The translations under genes were made by a program, and so were the position numbers. From the NCBI GenBank assembly GCA_003242115.1, contig QBMP01000060.1, positions 9,072 to 17,687 of the forward strand: 8,616 nucleotides of DNA, given 5' to 3'. Each line of letters begins with the position of its first letter. Positions within the stretch are counted from its first letter, which is position 1. The DNA comes from Phormidesmis priestleyi (GTDB taxonomy: Bacteria; Cyanobacteriota; Cyanobacteriia; Phormidesmidales; Phormidesmidaceae). Shown one piece after another: positions 1 to 6,472 of this stretch. Under the pieces are notes generated by a model. It searched no databases. It had not been told where the DNA came from and worked only from the letters and a program-made list of their open reading frames with translations.

Positions 1-1555
1 TGAAGCGCCCGCGCTCTGCCGACAACTGCAAAAATTCCTGTGGTGAGATTACCCCCGCTGCATACAAGGCGGTGTACTCGCCATAGCTATGGCCGCAGGC
101 GGCGGCTGGCAACACTTTCAAGCGACGAGCCAAGCCGATTAGGCCCATCTCAACGGCCCCAATTGCAGGCTGGGCAATGCGGGTGTCGGTGAGCTGCTGC
201 TTTTGCCCGGTCTGCTCAGAGTCAGTAAAAGCGCCCGCTGGCAGTACATACTGACTCAGCGGCTGAGCAAACTGACCTTGAAGGAGGCGATCTGCATCCT
301 CTAGGGCGGCGCGCAACTCTGTGAGATAAAGGCTAGCTGCCCTGCACATCTGCGGATATTGGGCTCCCTGCCCCGGAAATAAAAAGGCGACGGCTGGTGC
401 GACCGCTGGCGTTTGTAAATTGAGGTGAATATGGGAAGGTAGAGATTGGGCACGGCCTGCCGTCTGATCTGCTAGCTGGCTGGCAACTGTTTGCAGAGCT
501 GCTTGCAAGTGCGCTAGGTCTGAGACTACGATGCTGAGGCTGGCAGAGCCTGTAGCCCCCTCGAACTTTTGGGCGTAGCTATAGGCCAAATCCTTGAGAG
601 CAGGTGCCGCGCCTGCTAAGAGCGCTTGCTGAAGCTGGTGCACTTCGGCAAGCAGACTTTGTGAATTGCGGCTGCGCCAAACCAGCAGCTCTTGAGGCCA
701 GTACTCCCCGCCTAGAGGCGCGGATACCTGTACAGGTGGCTCTTCTAAGAGCGCGTGAAAATTGGTTCCGCCAAAGCCGAAAGCGCTGACGCCTGCTCGA
801 CGGGGATGATGGGGCGAAGACAGCCAGGGCTGCGCTGCTGACAGCAGGCACACTGGGCTTTCTGCTGCGGTAATTGACGCTAGAGGCTGGGTGACACCCG
901 CATGGCCGGGGCGAACCTGATAGTACAGTGCTAGGGCTGCTTTGATCAGTCCGGAGACGCCCGCCGCAGCTTTGGTATGGCCAATTAAGCTTTTGACTGA
1001 GCCTAGGGCACAGGCATCCGGCGCAGCCTGGCTCTCACGCAAAATGGTAGAAATAGTCTCTAGCTCAGCTTGGTCGCCCGCAATTGTGCCAGTGCCGTGG
1101 GCTTCATATAGCCCTAGGGTGGCCGGGGAAACTTGGGTGCGCTGATATACGCGCCGCATTGCCCGCTGCTGCCCTTGAGAGCGCGGAGCGGTCATGCCCA
1201 AAGCTTTACCATCGCTCGATCCTTCCACTGCTTTGATGATGGCGTAGATGCGATCGCCATCCCGTTCTGCATCAGCTTTGCGCTTGAGCACCACTACCGC
1301 TAGCCCTTCACTGATCGTAATCCCGTCAGCAGCTTGATCAAATGGCCGAGGTTGCCCTGTCGGTGAAAGCGCCTGGGTTTTGCTAAAGCACATGTAGGCG
1401 AGGGGATTTTGCACAGTATCTATCCCGCCAGCAATCACGATGTTGCTGCGACCGCTCTCTAGGTCTTTAACTGCCAAGCTAATCGCGGCCAAAGAAGAGG
1501 CACAGGCCGCATCGACGATGTAGTTAGAGCCACCCAAATCAAACCGGTTCGCCAC
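1..1555 (-). CDS. Polyketide synthase, downstream part: KS catalytic half and start of AT (partial at left edge, frameshifted from the upstream part)
   Basis: This frame is open from about 1555 to the left edge and continues the ketosynthase begun by the neighbouring 1539-4172 fragment. It holds the full KS catalytic set: the nucleophile Cys in DAACASSLAA (codon 1502-1504), the first His in EAHGTGT (codon 1097-1099) and the second His in KSLIGHTKAAAG (codon 977-979). GFGGTNFHALLEE closes the KS near 730. A linker follows, then an acyltransferase with FPGQGAQYP (about 360-380) and the active Ser in GHSYGEYTAL (codon 86-88). The AT substrate-specificity region and later domains lie outside the window. 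The KS would condense acyl chains and the AT would load extender units. The GTG at 1555 is only a formal start: it lies inside the KS fold and has no sensible ribosome site. I read this as the rest of one synthase and not a separate gene. KS and AT identity is certain; the gene boundary is not. Confidence 0.9.
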   Translation of the reverse strand, partial: MANRFDLGGSNYIVDAACASSLAAISLAVKDLESGRSNIVIAGGIDTVQNPLAYMCFSKTQALSPTGQPRPFDQAADGITISEGLAVVVLKRKADAERDGDRIYAIIKAVEGSSDGKALGMTAPRSQGQQRAMRRVYQRTQVSPATLGLYEAHGTGTIAGDQAELETISTILRESQAAPDACALGSVKSLIGHTKAAAGVSGLIKAALALYYQVRPGHAGVTQPLASITAAESPVCLLSAAQPWLSSPHHPRRAGVSAFGFGGTNFHALLEEPPVQVSAPLGGEYWPQELLVWRSRNSQSLLAEVHQLQQALLAGAAPALKDLAYSYAQKFEGATGSASLSIVVSDLAHLQAALQTVASQLADQTAGRAQSLPSHIHLNLQTPAVAPAVAFLFPGQGAQYPQMCRAASLYLTELRAALEDADRLLQGQFAQPLSQYVLPAGAFTDSEQTGQKQQLTDTRIAQPAIGAVEMGLIGLARRLKVLPAAACGHSYGEYTALYAAGVISPQEFLQLSAERGRF

Positions 1556-4172
1556 CCGGCAGCAGCCCCGGAAAAGATTCTTCGGTCCATTCCGGCAGTC
1601 GATTCCAGGTGTGCTCGCTCGGATTTTCCACCACCAGCGGCAGCCCTGAGCGTACCGCATACTGCTGACCCAAATCTCCGACACCACCGCCGGCCCCTAA
1701 AATCACGCTGGTGTTTTCTCGGTCGAAGTCGCCATCTGCATAGCCAGCATCTGCCAAAGCTCGGCGCACTACCTCTAGGGTGAGCAACTGCATCGGCTCA
1801 ATTGAGCGCAGAGAAGTCGGCGGAATGCCAAATTGAATGGGATCGAAGGGAACGTCGTCGAGGAAGCCGCCCCAGTGCGAATAGATTTTGTCGCGCGCTT
1901 GCTGATCGGAGTCGAAATAGAGCCGCCAGTCCCAGCGATCGCGCGGAATTTCGGTTAAAGCCGCCGTTTGCGCCACAATATTGCGCCAAAAAACATCGGG
2001 CGATTGAGCCTGTGGGAGCAAAGTAGCGATGCCGACAATGGCAATGTCTTGAGCGACTAGAGCAGTGGGCACAGCCGCCTCAGGCAATGCGTCAAGCGCT
2101 GCTGCTAGGTAGTCTTTGCCACTGGCAATTTCCTCATGAAGCTGTGCCAGCGTGGTGGTTTGATTGCGCAGCGTCACGACCTGCCCAATCATGTACATGC
2201 CGTCTTGCTGCTGTACGGGCACGGGCACCGGACTGAGCGAATCGCCTTGGCGAACGACGCCTTTCGAAGCGATTCGCAGCCGTCCTAGAGTGAGATCTTC
2301 CAGCGCATTTTTGACTTCTTCAGGTGACTTTTGCTGCTGCTGTAGCTGTCGCCGGGTCTGATAAAATTCTCGGGCAAACGGCGTGATTGCGCAGCGACTG
2401 GCATGGCCAGGGCCGGTCTCTAGATCGGTGGTTTCTTCACAGGCCAAGGCAACCTGCTGAAATTCTTCAACAATTGCCCCACAGCGCACCGCTTCTTCTG
2501 TAAATAGGTAGGCAGTGCCCATCAGCGCACCAACTTTCATGCCTCGGCTTGCCAGCGGCGCAGCCATCGCGGCCACCATCGCGGCTGATCGCCCGTCGTG
2601 AATGCCGCCTGCGAACAGCACGTGAATGTCAGCGTCTGCGCCGGGGGGCACTTCGGCTAGCAGCGTTTCAATGGCGCTTTCCCACAGCACCAAACTGCTT
2701 AGCGGGCCAATGTGGCCACCGCATTCGCGCCCTTCAAACACAAATCGGCGCGCGCCTTGTTCTAGAAACAGCTTGAGCAAAGCCGCCGTTGGCACGTGCA
2801 GATAGGTCGCAATGCCTTCTGATTCTAACTGAATTGCTTGGTCGGGTCTGCCGCCTGCAATCAGCGCAAACTTTGGCTTGATTGCTCTAACCGCCTGAAG
2901 CTGCTCAACTCGTAGCTGATGCGGGACAAAGCCTAAAATACCAACGCCCCAGGGGCGATCGCCCAGCAGCGATTGAGTCTCTTGAAGCAAAAGCTTGACC
3001 TGAGCGCCCTTCATCAGGGCGAGCGCCAGCATTGGCAAGCCTCCCGCTTGAGACACACTATCAGCAAAGCTCGCAGAGTCGCTAACTCGCGTCATGGGCC
3101 CTTGCACGAGTGGGTAGCGAGTGCCGTGAGACTGCGCTAAGGGAGACTCAGGCTGGAGTGGCTGACAGCGCTGAGCGATCTTTAAGTGCGCCTGAGTGCT
3201 TTGCTGAATTGCCTGAATCAGCTTACCTGTGGTGCGGTAGCGCTGACGAAACGAGGCCGCTAACCCGGCTGCTTGCCCCATTGGCCAAGCGGTTTGCTGA
3301 GGATCTTGCCAGCCTAGCAGCGCTTGTGCCTGCTGCTGCCATTGCTGCCGCTGCTCTTCGGGAGAATCTAGCGTAAGTTCTAGCTGAGTGGCTAGCGCCT
3401 GCAAGGCAGCAACCGGTTTTAGTCCGGGACGACTAAAGACACGGCAGCTCCAACCGAGGCGATCGCCCACCAAAACTGCCTCTTGACCGTTGACTTTGCT
3501 TAGCCATTGCCTGTGCTCCTCTGACAAAGGAGACTCAGGCATCAGCCAAAGCTGATCGTCGAGCACTACGCCCGCTGCCCCTGCTGCTCGACAGGCCGCT
3601 GCGGTATGCACGCCCACGCCACCTTGAACGTAGACCGGTAGCTGCGTTCGAGCCAGCAGCTTTTGAGTTAGTAAAAACGCCGAGTCCGAGCTACTCCAGC
3701 CGCCGCTTTCGTGTCCTCGTGCGATCAGGGCGTCCACCGCTGGCCATTGCTCAAGCAATTCGAGCTGTTTGGCGTCGGTGATCTCTAGCAATAGGCGGCG
3801 CTGGGAAAGTCGGGGATAAGCGGCGATCGCCTCACTTGCAGTTGTTTGCCTGACCAAGCTTAAGATCAGCCAGTGAGGCACATCCTGTAAAAGTGCTAGC
3901 ACCGCAGCGGGCAAAATTTCCCCTATTATTATCCGAATGCCAATGCTGCCGGGATAGTCGGCAGCAGCACTCACCAGCATCTTCAAATTGCGAATAGCCT
4001 GTTCAGCCTGTTCAGGGGCAGCGCACCATTCCCAATCTAGAATGCCGATCCCGCCGGCGCGCACGGCGGCGATTGCTAGCTTTACTTGCAACAAACCTGC
4101 TGGTACTACAACAAAGCATAAAAATGAGTGAGATTCACGCTCTTTGAAAGCGGAGGGTGCAGGTATAACCAT
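1539..4172 (-). CDS. Polyketide / PUFA-type synthase, upstream part: tandem nitronate-monooxygenase-like domains and N-terminal half of KS (ends by frameshift)
   Basis: The 877 residues contain three blocks. Residues ~20-250 are a TIM barrel of the nitronate monooxygenase (2-nitropropane dioxygenase) type, with GHESGGW at 153-159 and a glycine-rich phosphate-binding-like turn VQGGVG near 182. Residues ~340-640 are a second, more canonical copy with VQGPMTRVSD near 356, GRECGGHIGP at 481-490 (His487 at the usual catalytic place), FAGGIHDG near 520 and MGTAYLFTEEA near 551. This copy resembles PfaD, the FMN-dependent trans enoyl reductase of PUFA synthases. A KS starts near 709 (DIAIVGIATLLP) and includes PRDRWDW. 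The frame leaves the KS after SFPGLL and stops at 1539, before the active Cys, which lies in the adjoining frame. The ATG at 4172 follows AAAAGAGAT with a 4-nt spacer. The architecture recalls cyanobacterial heterocyst-glycolipid and PUFA-like synthases, but the product cannot be named. It is transcribed away from the other genes. Confidence 0.88.
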   Translation of the reverse strand: MVIPAPSAFKERESHSFLCFVVVPAGLLQVKLAIAAVRAGGIGILDWEWCAAPEQAEQAIRNLKMLVSAAADYPGSIGIRIIIGEILPAAVLALLQDVPHWLILSLVRQTTASEAIAAYPRLSQRRLLLEITDAKQLELLEQWPAVDALIARGHESGGWSSSDSAFLLTQKLLARTQLPVYVQGGVGVHTAAACRAAGAAGVVLDDQLWLMPESPLSEEHRQWLSKVNGQEAVLVGDRLGWSCRVFSRPGLKPVAALQALATQLELTLDSPEEQRQQWQQQAQALLGWQDPQQTAWPMGQAAGLAASFRQRYRTTGKLIQAIQQSTQAHLKIAQRCQPLQPESPLAQSHGTRYPLVQGPMTRVSDSASFADSVSQAGGLPMLALALMKGAQVKLLLQETQSLLGDRPWGVGILGFVPHQLRVEQLQAVRAIKPKFALIAGGRPDQAIQLESEGIATYLHVPTAALLKLFLEQGARRFVFEGRECGGHIGPLSSLVLWESAIETLLAEVPPGADADIHVLFAGGIHDGRSAAMVAAMAAPLASRGMKVGALMGTAYLFTEEAVRCGAIVEEFQQVALACEETTDLETGPGHASRCAITPFAREFYQTRRQLQQQQKSPEEVKNALEDLTLGRLRIASKGVVRQGDSLSPVPVPVQQQDGMYMIGQVVTLRNQTTTLAQLHEEIASGKDYLAAALDALPEAAVPTALVAQDIAIVGIATLLPQAQSPDVFWRNIVAQTAALTEIPRDRWDWRLYFDSDQQARDKIYSHWGGFLDDVPFDPIQFGIPPTSLRSIEPMQLLTLEVVRRALADAGYADGDFDRENTSVILGAGGGVGDLGQQYAVRSGLPLVVENPSEHTWNRLPEWTEESFPGLLPGGEPV
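1550..1572 (-). other. Frameshift junction inside the KS domain (apparent ~17-base loss)
   Basis: Related KS domains read roughly FPG-x-L-x-N-V-x-A-G-R-V-A-N-R-F here. In this window the first frame reads SFPGLL and the second frame resumes at RVANRFDLGG, with nothing matching the xNVxAG block between them. Six codons minus one retained base is 17 missing bases, which gives exactly the frame change seen. CCGGG occurs on both sides of GCTGCTG at the junction, so slippage or mis-assembly at a short repeat is plausible. The size estimate rests on remembered family consensus and not on an alignment. Confidence 0.75.
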
Positions 4173-4176
4173 AGTT

Positions 4177-4185
4177 ATCTCTTTT
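4177..4185 (-). promoter_or_regulatory. Putative ribosome-binding leader of the PKS gene
   Basis: On the minus strand AAAAGAGAT is followed by AACT and then the ATG at 4172. It is a weak purine-rich Shine-Dalgarno-like site. The same nine bases at the same spacing precede the ACP-sulfotransferase gene (6460-6468), which supports both chosen starts. Confidence 0.4.
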
Positions 4186-4451
4186 GAGGATGTTCTACTG
4201 AGAATGCCTATAAAAAGCAGTTTTCATCGGCTACCCAGCCAAATTATCGAGTAGGCACCTAAATATCGCGGATGTCCTTTGGATGTTGCATCTGCGACTT
4301 ATTTAAACATGCCTTACAAAAAGCGAGACACGCCCCACAAAGAGCGTCTATACAGATTCGCGACCATTAAATAATTGAACAGCTCAACCCAAAAGTTCAA
4401 GCTTTAGAAAATTATTCTCACACCCCAGAAATTAGCCCCAAGCGTGACGAA

Positions 4452-4466
4452 AGATCGAAGCGATCT
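4452..4466. promoter_or_regulatory. Palindrome AGATCG-AAG-CGATCT
   Basis: Perfect 6-base arms around a 3-base centre, about 280 bases upstream of the PKS start. It could be a regulator half-site pair or a small hairpin. No T-run follows on the plus strand, so it is not a standard intrinsic terminator there. The role is unknown. Confidence 0.35.
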
Positions 4467-4522
4467 AACAATAACTCAATTTTTAGTAGTAAACCCAAAT
4501 TTATATAAAAATTGAAAGTTAA

Positions 4523-4558
4523 GGCTTCGCTGCACCGATAGACTTTGTTGCATCAATA
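4523..4558. repeat. Imperfect tandem repeat, two 18-bp units
   Basis: Units 4523-4540 (GGCTTCGCTGCACCGATA) and 4541-4558 (GACTTTGTTGCATCAATA) match at 13 of 18 positions, and all five differences are transitions. The second unit forms the left arm of the inverted-repeat element described at 4540-4662, so this may be a duplicated and decayed element end. Confidence 0.4.
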
Positions 4559-4662
4559 TTCTAGGACCCTTGGCACAGAAGAATTGCCAATAGCCAATAT
4601 TAAGGTAGCTAATAAGAAAACTTTGGTTTGCAGGGCTTTGCCGTATTGGGGCAACAAAGCCT
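4540..4662. mobile_element. Possible MITE or insertion-sequence remnant with 17-bp inverted ends
   Basis: The left end AGACTTTGTTGCATCAA (4540-4556) and the reverse complement of the right end (4646-4662), AGGCTTTGTTGCCCCAA, agree at 14 of 17 positions. The CTTTGTTG core resembles termini of IS5-family elements such as the IS903 group. The 123-bp body has no transposase frame, as expected for a MITE or decayed solo element. TA dinucleotides lie next to both ends (4539-4540 and 4663-4664), but no longer target duplication is visible. The right end also folds on itself (GGCTTTG at 4634-4640 with CAAAGCC at 4655-4661). Family assignment is inference. Confidence 0.4.
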
Positions 4663-4701
4663 TACTAATAGTCTAAGTATTATTGAGGTTATTAAATCAA
4701 G

Positions 4702-4729
4702 TTTAGGTAAACTCCATCCGTTTACTAAA
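4702..4729. promoter_or_regulatory. Inverted repeat TTTAGGTAAAC / GTTTACTAAA
   Basis: The arms at 4702-4712 and 4720-4729 are complementary except for one extra G in the left arm, separated by 7 bases. It is operator-like in size and lies about 145 bases upstream of the promoter at 4873. No regulator is encoded in the window. Function unknown. Confidence 0.3.
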
Positions 4730-4733
4730 AATC

Positions 4734-4750
4734 ACGCAGCTATGCTGTGT
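4734..4750. promoter_or_regulatory. Inverted repeat ACGCAGC-TAT-GCTGTGT
   Basis: Seven-base arms with one mismatch around TAT, only 4 bases after the preceding inverted repeat. Possible operator or small hairpin. The role cannot be judged from sequence alone. Confidence 0.28.
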
Positions 4751-4794
4751 TGTAAAATACTTTGAAATTTATATATAACTTGAATACGCTGTTG

Positions 4795-4807
4795 CTTTGG
4801 CCCAAAG
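4795..4807. promoter_or_regulatory. Palindrome CTTTGG-C-CCAAAG
   Basis: Perfect 13-bp palindrome with 6-base arms, 65 bases upstream of the -35 box at 4873. The position fits an activator or repressor site for the cupin gene, but this is inference. Confidence 0.3.
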
Positions 4808-4872
4808 TGGTCTCTGCGGGCTGCCCCAGGGACTGGCTACTCTAGAGACATTGTGAATTTTTTAACCACTTA

Positions 4873-4901
4873 CTGACAAAAGGCTCTTCCTTGAGTATAC
4901 T
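4873..4901 (+). promoter_or_regulatory. Sigma70-like promoter for the cupin gene
   Basis: CTGACA (4873-4878) and TATACT (4896-4901) are each 5 of 6 matches to the -35 and -10 consensus and are separated by the ideal 17 bases. A start near 4908 would leave an untranslated leader of about 210 bases before the ATG at 5119. A further TATAAT at 4909-4914 lacks a good -35 box at proper spacing. Confidence 0.5.
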
Positions 4902-5107
4902 GAATTTTTATAATCTAAAGCTTGTCCTTTTGAACACGTCGGTATAGACATTCGGTCAAAACAGCTGCTAAATAGGGGCACCCCTGCGGTACGCTTTTTG
5001 CTGTTTTCCCGAGAAGATGGCCTGTTCAAGTACTTTACTTTTTTGATATGCCATGAAAATAAGCAGCCAGCAAGAGATGGTTAAGGGGTTGGAGCCTCAT
5101 CCTGGCC

Positions 5108-5112
5108 GGAGG
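5108..5112 (+). promoter_or_regulatory. Shine-Dalgarno GGAGG that decides the cupin gene start
   Basis: GGAGG sits 6 bases before the ATG at 5119. The longer in-frame start at 5053 has no purine-rich site before it (the upstream bases are mostly T). This favours translation from 5119. Confidence 0.6.
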
Positions 5113-5118
5113 CTTCAA

Positions 5119-6120
5119 ATGGATTTTTCCTGGGTCATGTTAGTGCGCCATCTCACCCAAAATCCCAAGGCTCTAGAGCAGTTTTACCATGCTCGCATAG
5201 CGCCTCAGGTGATGGCCTGCACTTCCACTTCCGTTCCACTGACTACTCAAGCACCCCCTGTAGTGACCACTCGTCCCATTCCTAGGCTGCGAGCAGAGGA
5301 AGTATCGCCAGCGGACTTTAAGGAGCTTTTCAAATATCCCTTCCCTGTCGTGATCGAAAACTTTGCTGGCGAGTCATATGCGGTAAAGCACTGGTCTCCC
5401 GAATATTTTCGAGATAAATATGGCGATATTCAGGTGCCTTTCTTCAAGGGCAAAGAATATTGGAACATTGAGCAGGGTAGTATGGCTGAACTCATTGACG
5501 ATATTCTGGCGGGCGGTAAAGAGCGCAAGTACGTCAACAATATTGCTGATATATTTCACACCATTCCAGAATTGCAAGCAGCCCTGCCAATTGATAAGTT
5601 TGCGGCCTTTATGGGTGATCGAAAGCACAACAAAACCCAGATTTTTCTAGGCGGGACGGCGACGGGAACCGGCCTTCACTGCGCTAATAAGTTCAACTTA
5701 TTTGTCATGATTTACGGACAAAAACGGTGGACTTTTGTTCATCCTAAGCATTCACCATGGCTCTATCCCACCTCACAAAAAAACTTTCAGTTTGTCCATG
5801 CGCCCATCAGTGCTACTTATCAATATGACCCTGAACGCTATCCCCTGATCGGCAGTGTGCCTAGATATACCACCGTTCTCAACCCCGGAGATGTGCTCGT
5901 CAATCCGCCCTGGTGGTGGCATGCTGTAGAGAATCTGAGCGCCTCCTCCATTGGCGTTGCCACCCGCTGGATGACCGACTGGGAGTCAGTTGATGGCTGG
6001 AAGACAAATCCCTTGTTCAGCGCTCTAGAGAAACTCAGCCCTCACTATTGGAAATTTGCGATTAAGTATTATCTGCTGGGCATTGCACGGCGTGACAGTG
6101 ACGGCAGTCTGTCTCACTAA
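5119..6120 (+). CDS. JmjC/Cupin_8-type Fe(II)/2-oxoglutarate oxygenase-like protein with H-x-A metal motif
   Basis: A 333-residue protein from the ATG at 5119; an in-frame ATG at 5053 would add 22 residues but lacks a ribosome site. After ~60 variable residues comes a cupin-like (FIH/JmjC-type) fold: FPVVIENF, then TGLHCANKFNLF with His187, then YGQKRWTFVHP, and NPGDVLVNPPWWWHAVENL with His268. Relative to His187, Asn193 (+6) and Lys202 (+15) fall exactly where FIH has Asn205 and its 2-oxoglutarate-binding Lys214 relative to His199. His268 is 81 residues on, close to the 80 in FIH. The acidic iron ligand expected at +2 is Ala189. H-x-A is the arrangement of Fe/2OG halogenases such as SyrB2, where chloride fills the vacant site. 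The protein could therefore be a halogenase, an altered hydroxylase or an inactive binding protein. It looks cytoplasmic, with no signal peptide or membrane span. The substrate is unknown; the context suggests a polyketide or lipid. Confidence 0.85.
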   Translation: MDFSWVMLVRHLTQNPKALEQFYHARIAPQVMACTSTSVPLTTQAPPVVTTRPIPRLRAEEVSPADFKELFKYPFPVVIENFAGESYAVKHWSPEYFRDKYGDIQVPFFKGKEYWNIEQGSMAELIDDILAGGKERKYVNNIADIFHTIPELQAALPIDKFAAFMGDRKHNKTQIFLGGTATGTGLHCANKFNLFVMIYGQKRWTFVHPKHSPWLYPTSQKNFQFVHAPISATYQYDPERYPLIGSVPRYTTVLNPGDVLVNPPWWWHAVENLSASSIGVATRWMTDWESVDGWKTNPLFSALEKLSPHYWKFAIKYYLLGIARRDSDGSLSH

Positions 6121-6472
6121 AATACCTGAAACAGACTTTAAACAGTGTTTTCTACCCCTAGAACTGTTCTTTTTATACCTAGACTATTTAGCTTGAAAAA
6201 TATTTAGTGAGTATCCGGAAAGCCTCTGAGAGAGGATGTACCAGTTTTATATCTTGATCGCGCTTTTGGAAGCTATGGACTTTAAACGCTGTGATATTCT
6301 CATCCTAGGTTCTAGATTTTGTTTTATAGGCACCAGGCATGACACTACGTCAAAATTTTCTTTTGCCTTTGCCAAGGTCAATAATCAATAATTTAAGGCG
6401 CTAGCTGGGAAAACTTGAGCGCCTGTTAATTTTCTGCAACTGTGATCATGTCTGAGGCTAAAAGAGATTCAT
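6121..6472 (+). other. Intergenic region between the cupin gene and the ACP-sulfotransferase gene
   Basis: 352 bases with no credible gene. AGAACTGTTCT followed by TTTT (6160-6174) is a weak terminator candidate, as the stem is only 4 bp. CCTCT-GAG-AGAGG (6223-6235) is a clean 5-bp hairpin without a T-run. AGGCGC (6396-6401) pairs with GCGCCT (6419-6424) about 50 bases before the next start. The length suggests the following gene has its own promoter, but no convincing -35/-10 pair was found. Confidence 0.45.
6460..6468 (+). promoter_or_regulatory. Putative ribosome-binding leader of the ACP-sulfotransferase gene
   Basis: AAAAGAGAT followed by TCAT and the ATG at 6473. It is identical in sequence and spacing to the leader of the PKS gene on the other strand (4177-4185). 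It is weak as a Shine-Dalgarno site. Confidence 0.4.

Larger units (their letters stand above)
4173..5118. other. Long AT-rich divergent intergenic region
   Basis: This is a gap of about 0.9 kb between the minus-strand synthase and the plus-strand cupin gene, clearly more AT-rich than the flanking genes. I find no convincing protein gene or tRNA. It holds a 15-bp palindrome (4452-4466), a possible MITE (4540-4662), three closely spaced inverted repeats (4702-4807), a promoter (4873-4901) and a GGGG-CA-CCCC palindrome (4974-4985). None of the six HIP1 sites lies here. The promoters of both divergent genes must lie in this stretch unless they are elsewhere in an operon. No clear minus-strand promoter could be picked out. 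Confidence 0.7.

Noticed and set aside
1539..1572. Programmed ribosomal frameshift joining the two PKS parts
   Set aside because: A frame change alone would not restore the missing conserved residues, and no slippery heptamer is seen, so a deletion or error fits better.
1802..3376. Plus-strand open frames of 65-88 residues opposite the synthase gene
   Set aside because: They are antisense to well-recognised NMO and KS domains and encode low-complexity Arg/Ala/Ser-rich sequence.
4309..4374. 21-codon plus-strand ORF encoding a basic peptide starting MPYKKRDTP
   Set aside because: Very short, no ribosome-binding site and no recognisable family; likely chance in AT-rich DNA.
4974..4985. AGGGG-CA-CCCCT palindrome
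   Set aside because: The loop is too small for a stable hairpin of full stem and there is no T-run; noted in the intergenic entry only.
5053..5118. Upstream ATG (5053) as the start of the cupin gene
   Set aside because: No Shine-Dalgarno site before it, whereas the ATG at 5119 has GGAGG at 6-base spacing; kept only as an alternative.
6160..6174. AGAACTGTTCT plus T-run as terminator of the cupin gene
   Set aside because: Only a 4-bp stem and 4 following T residues; too weak to call.
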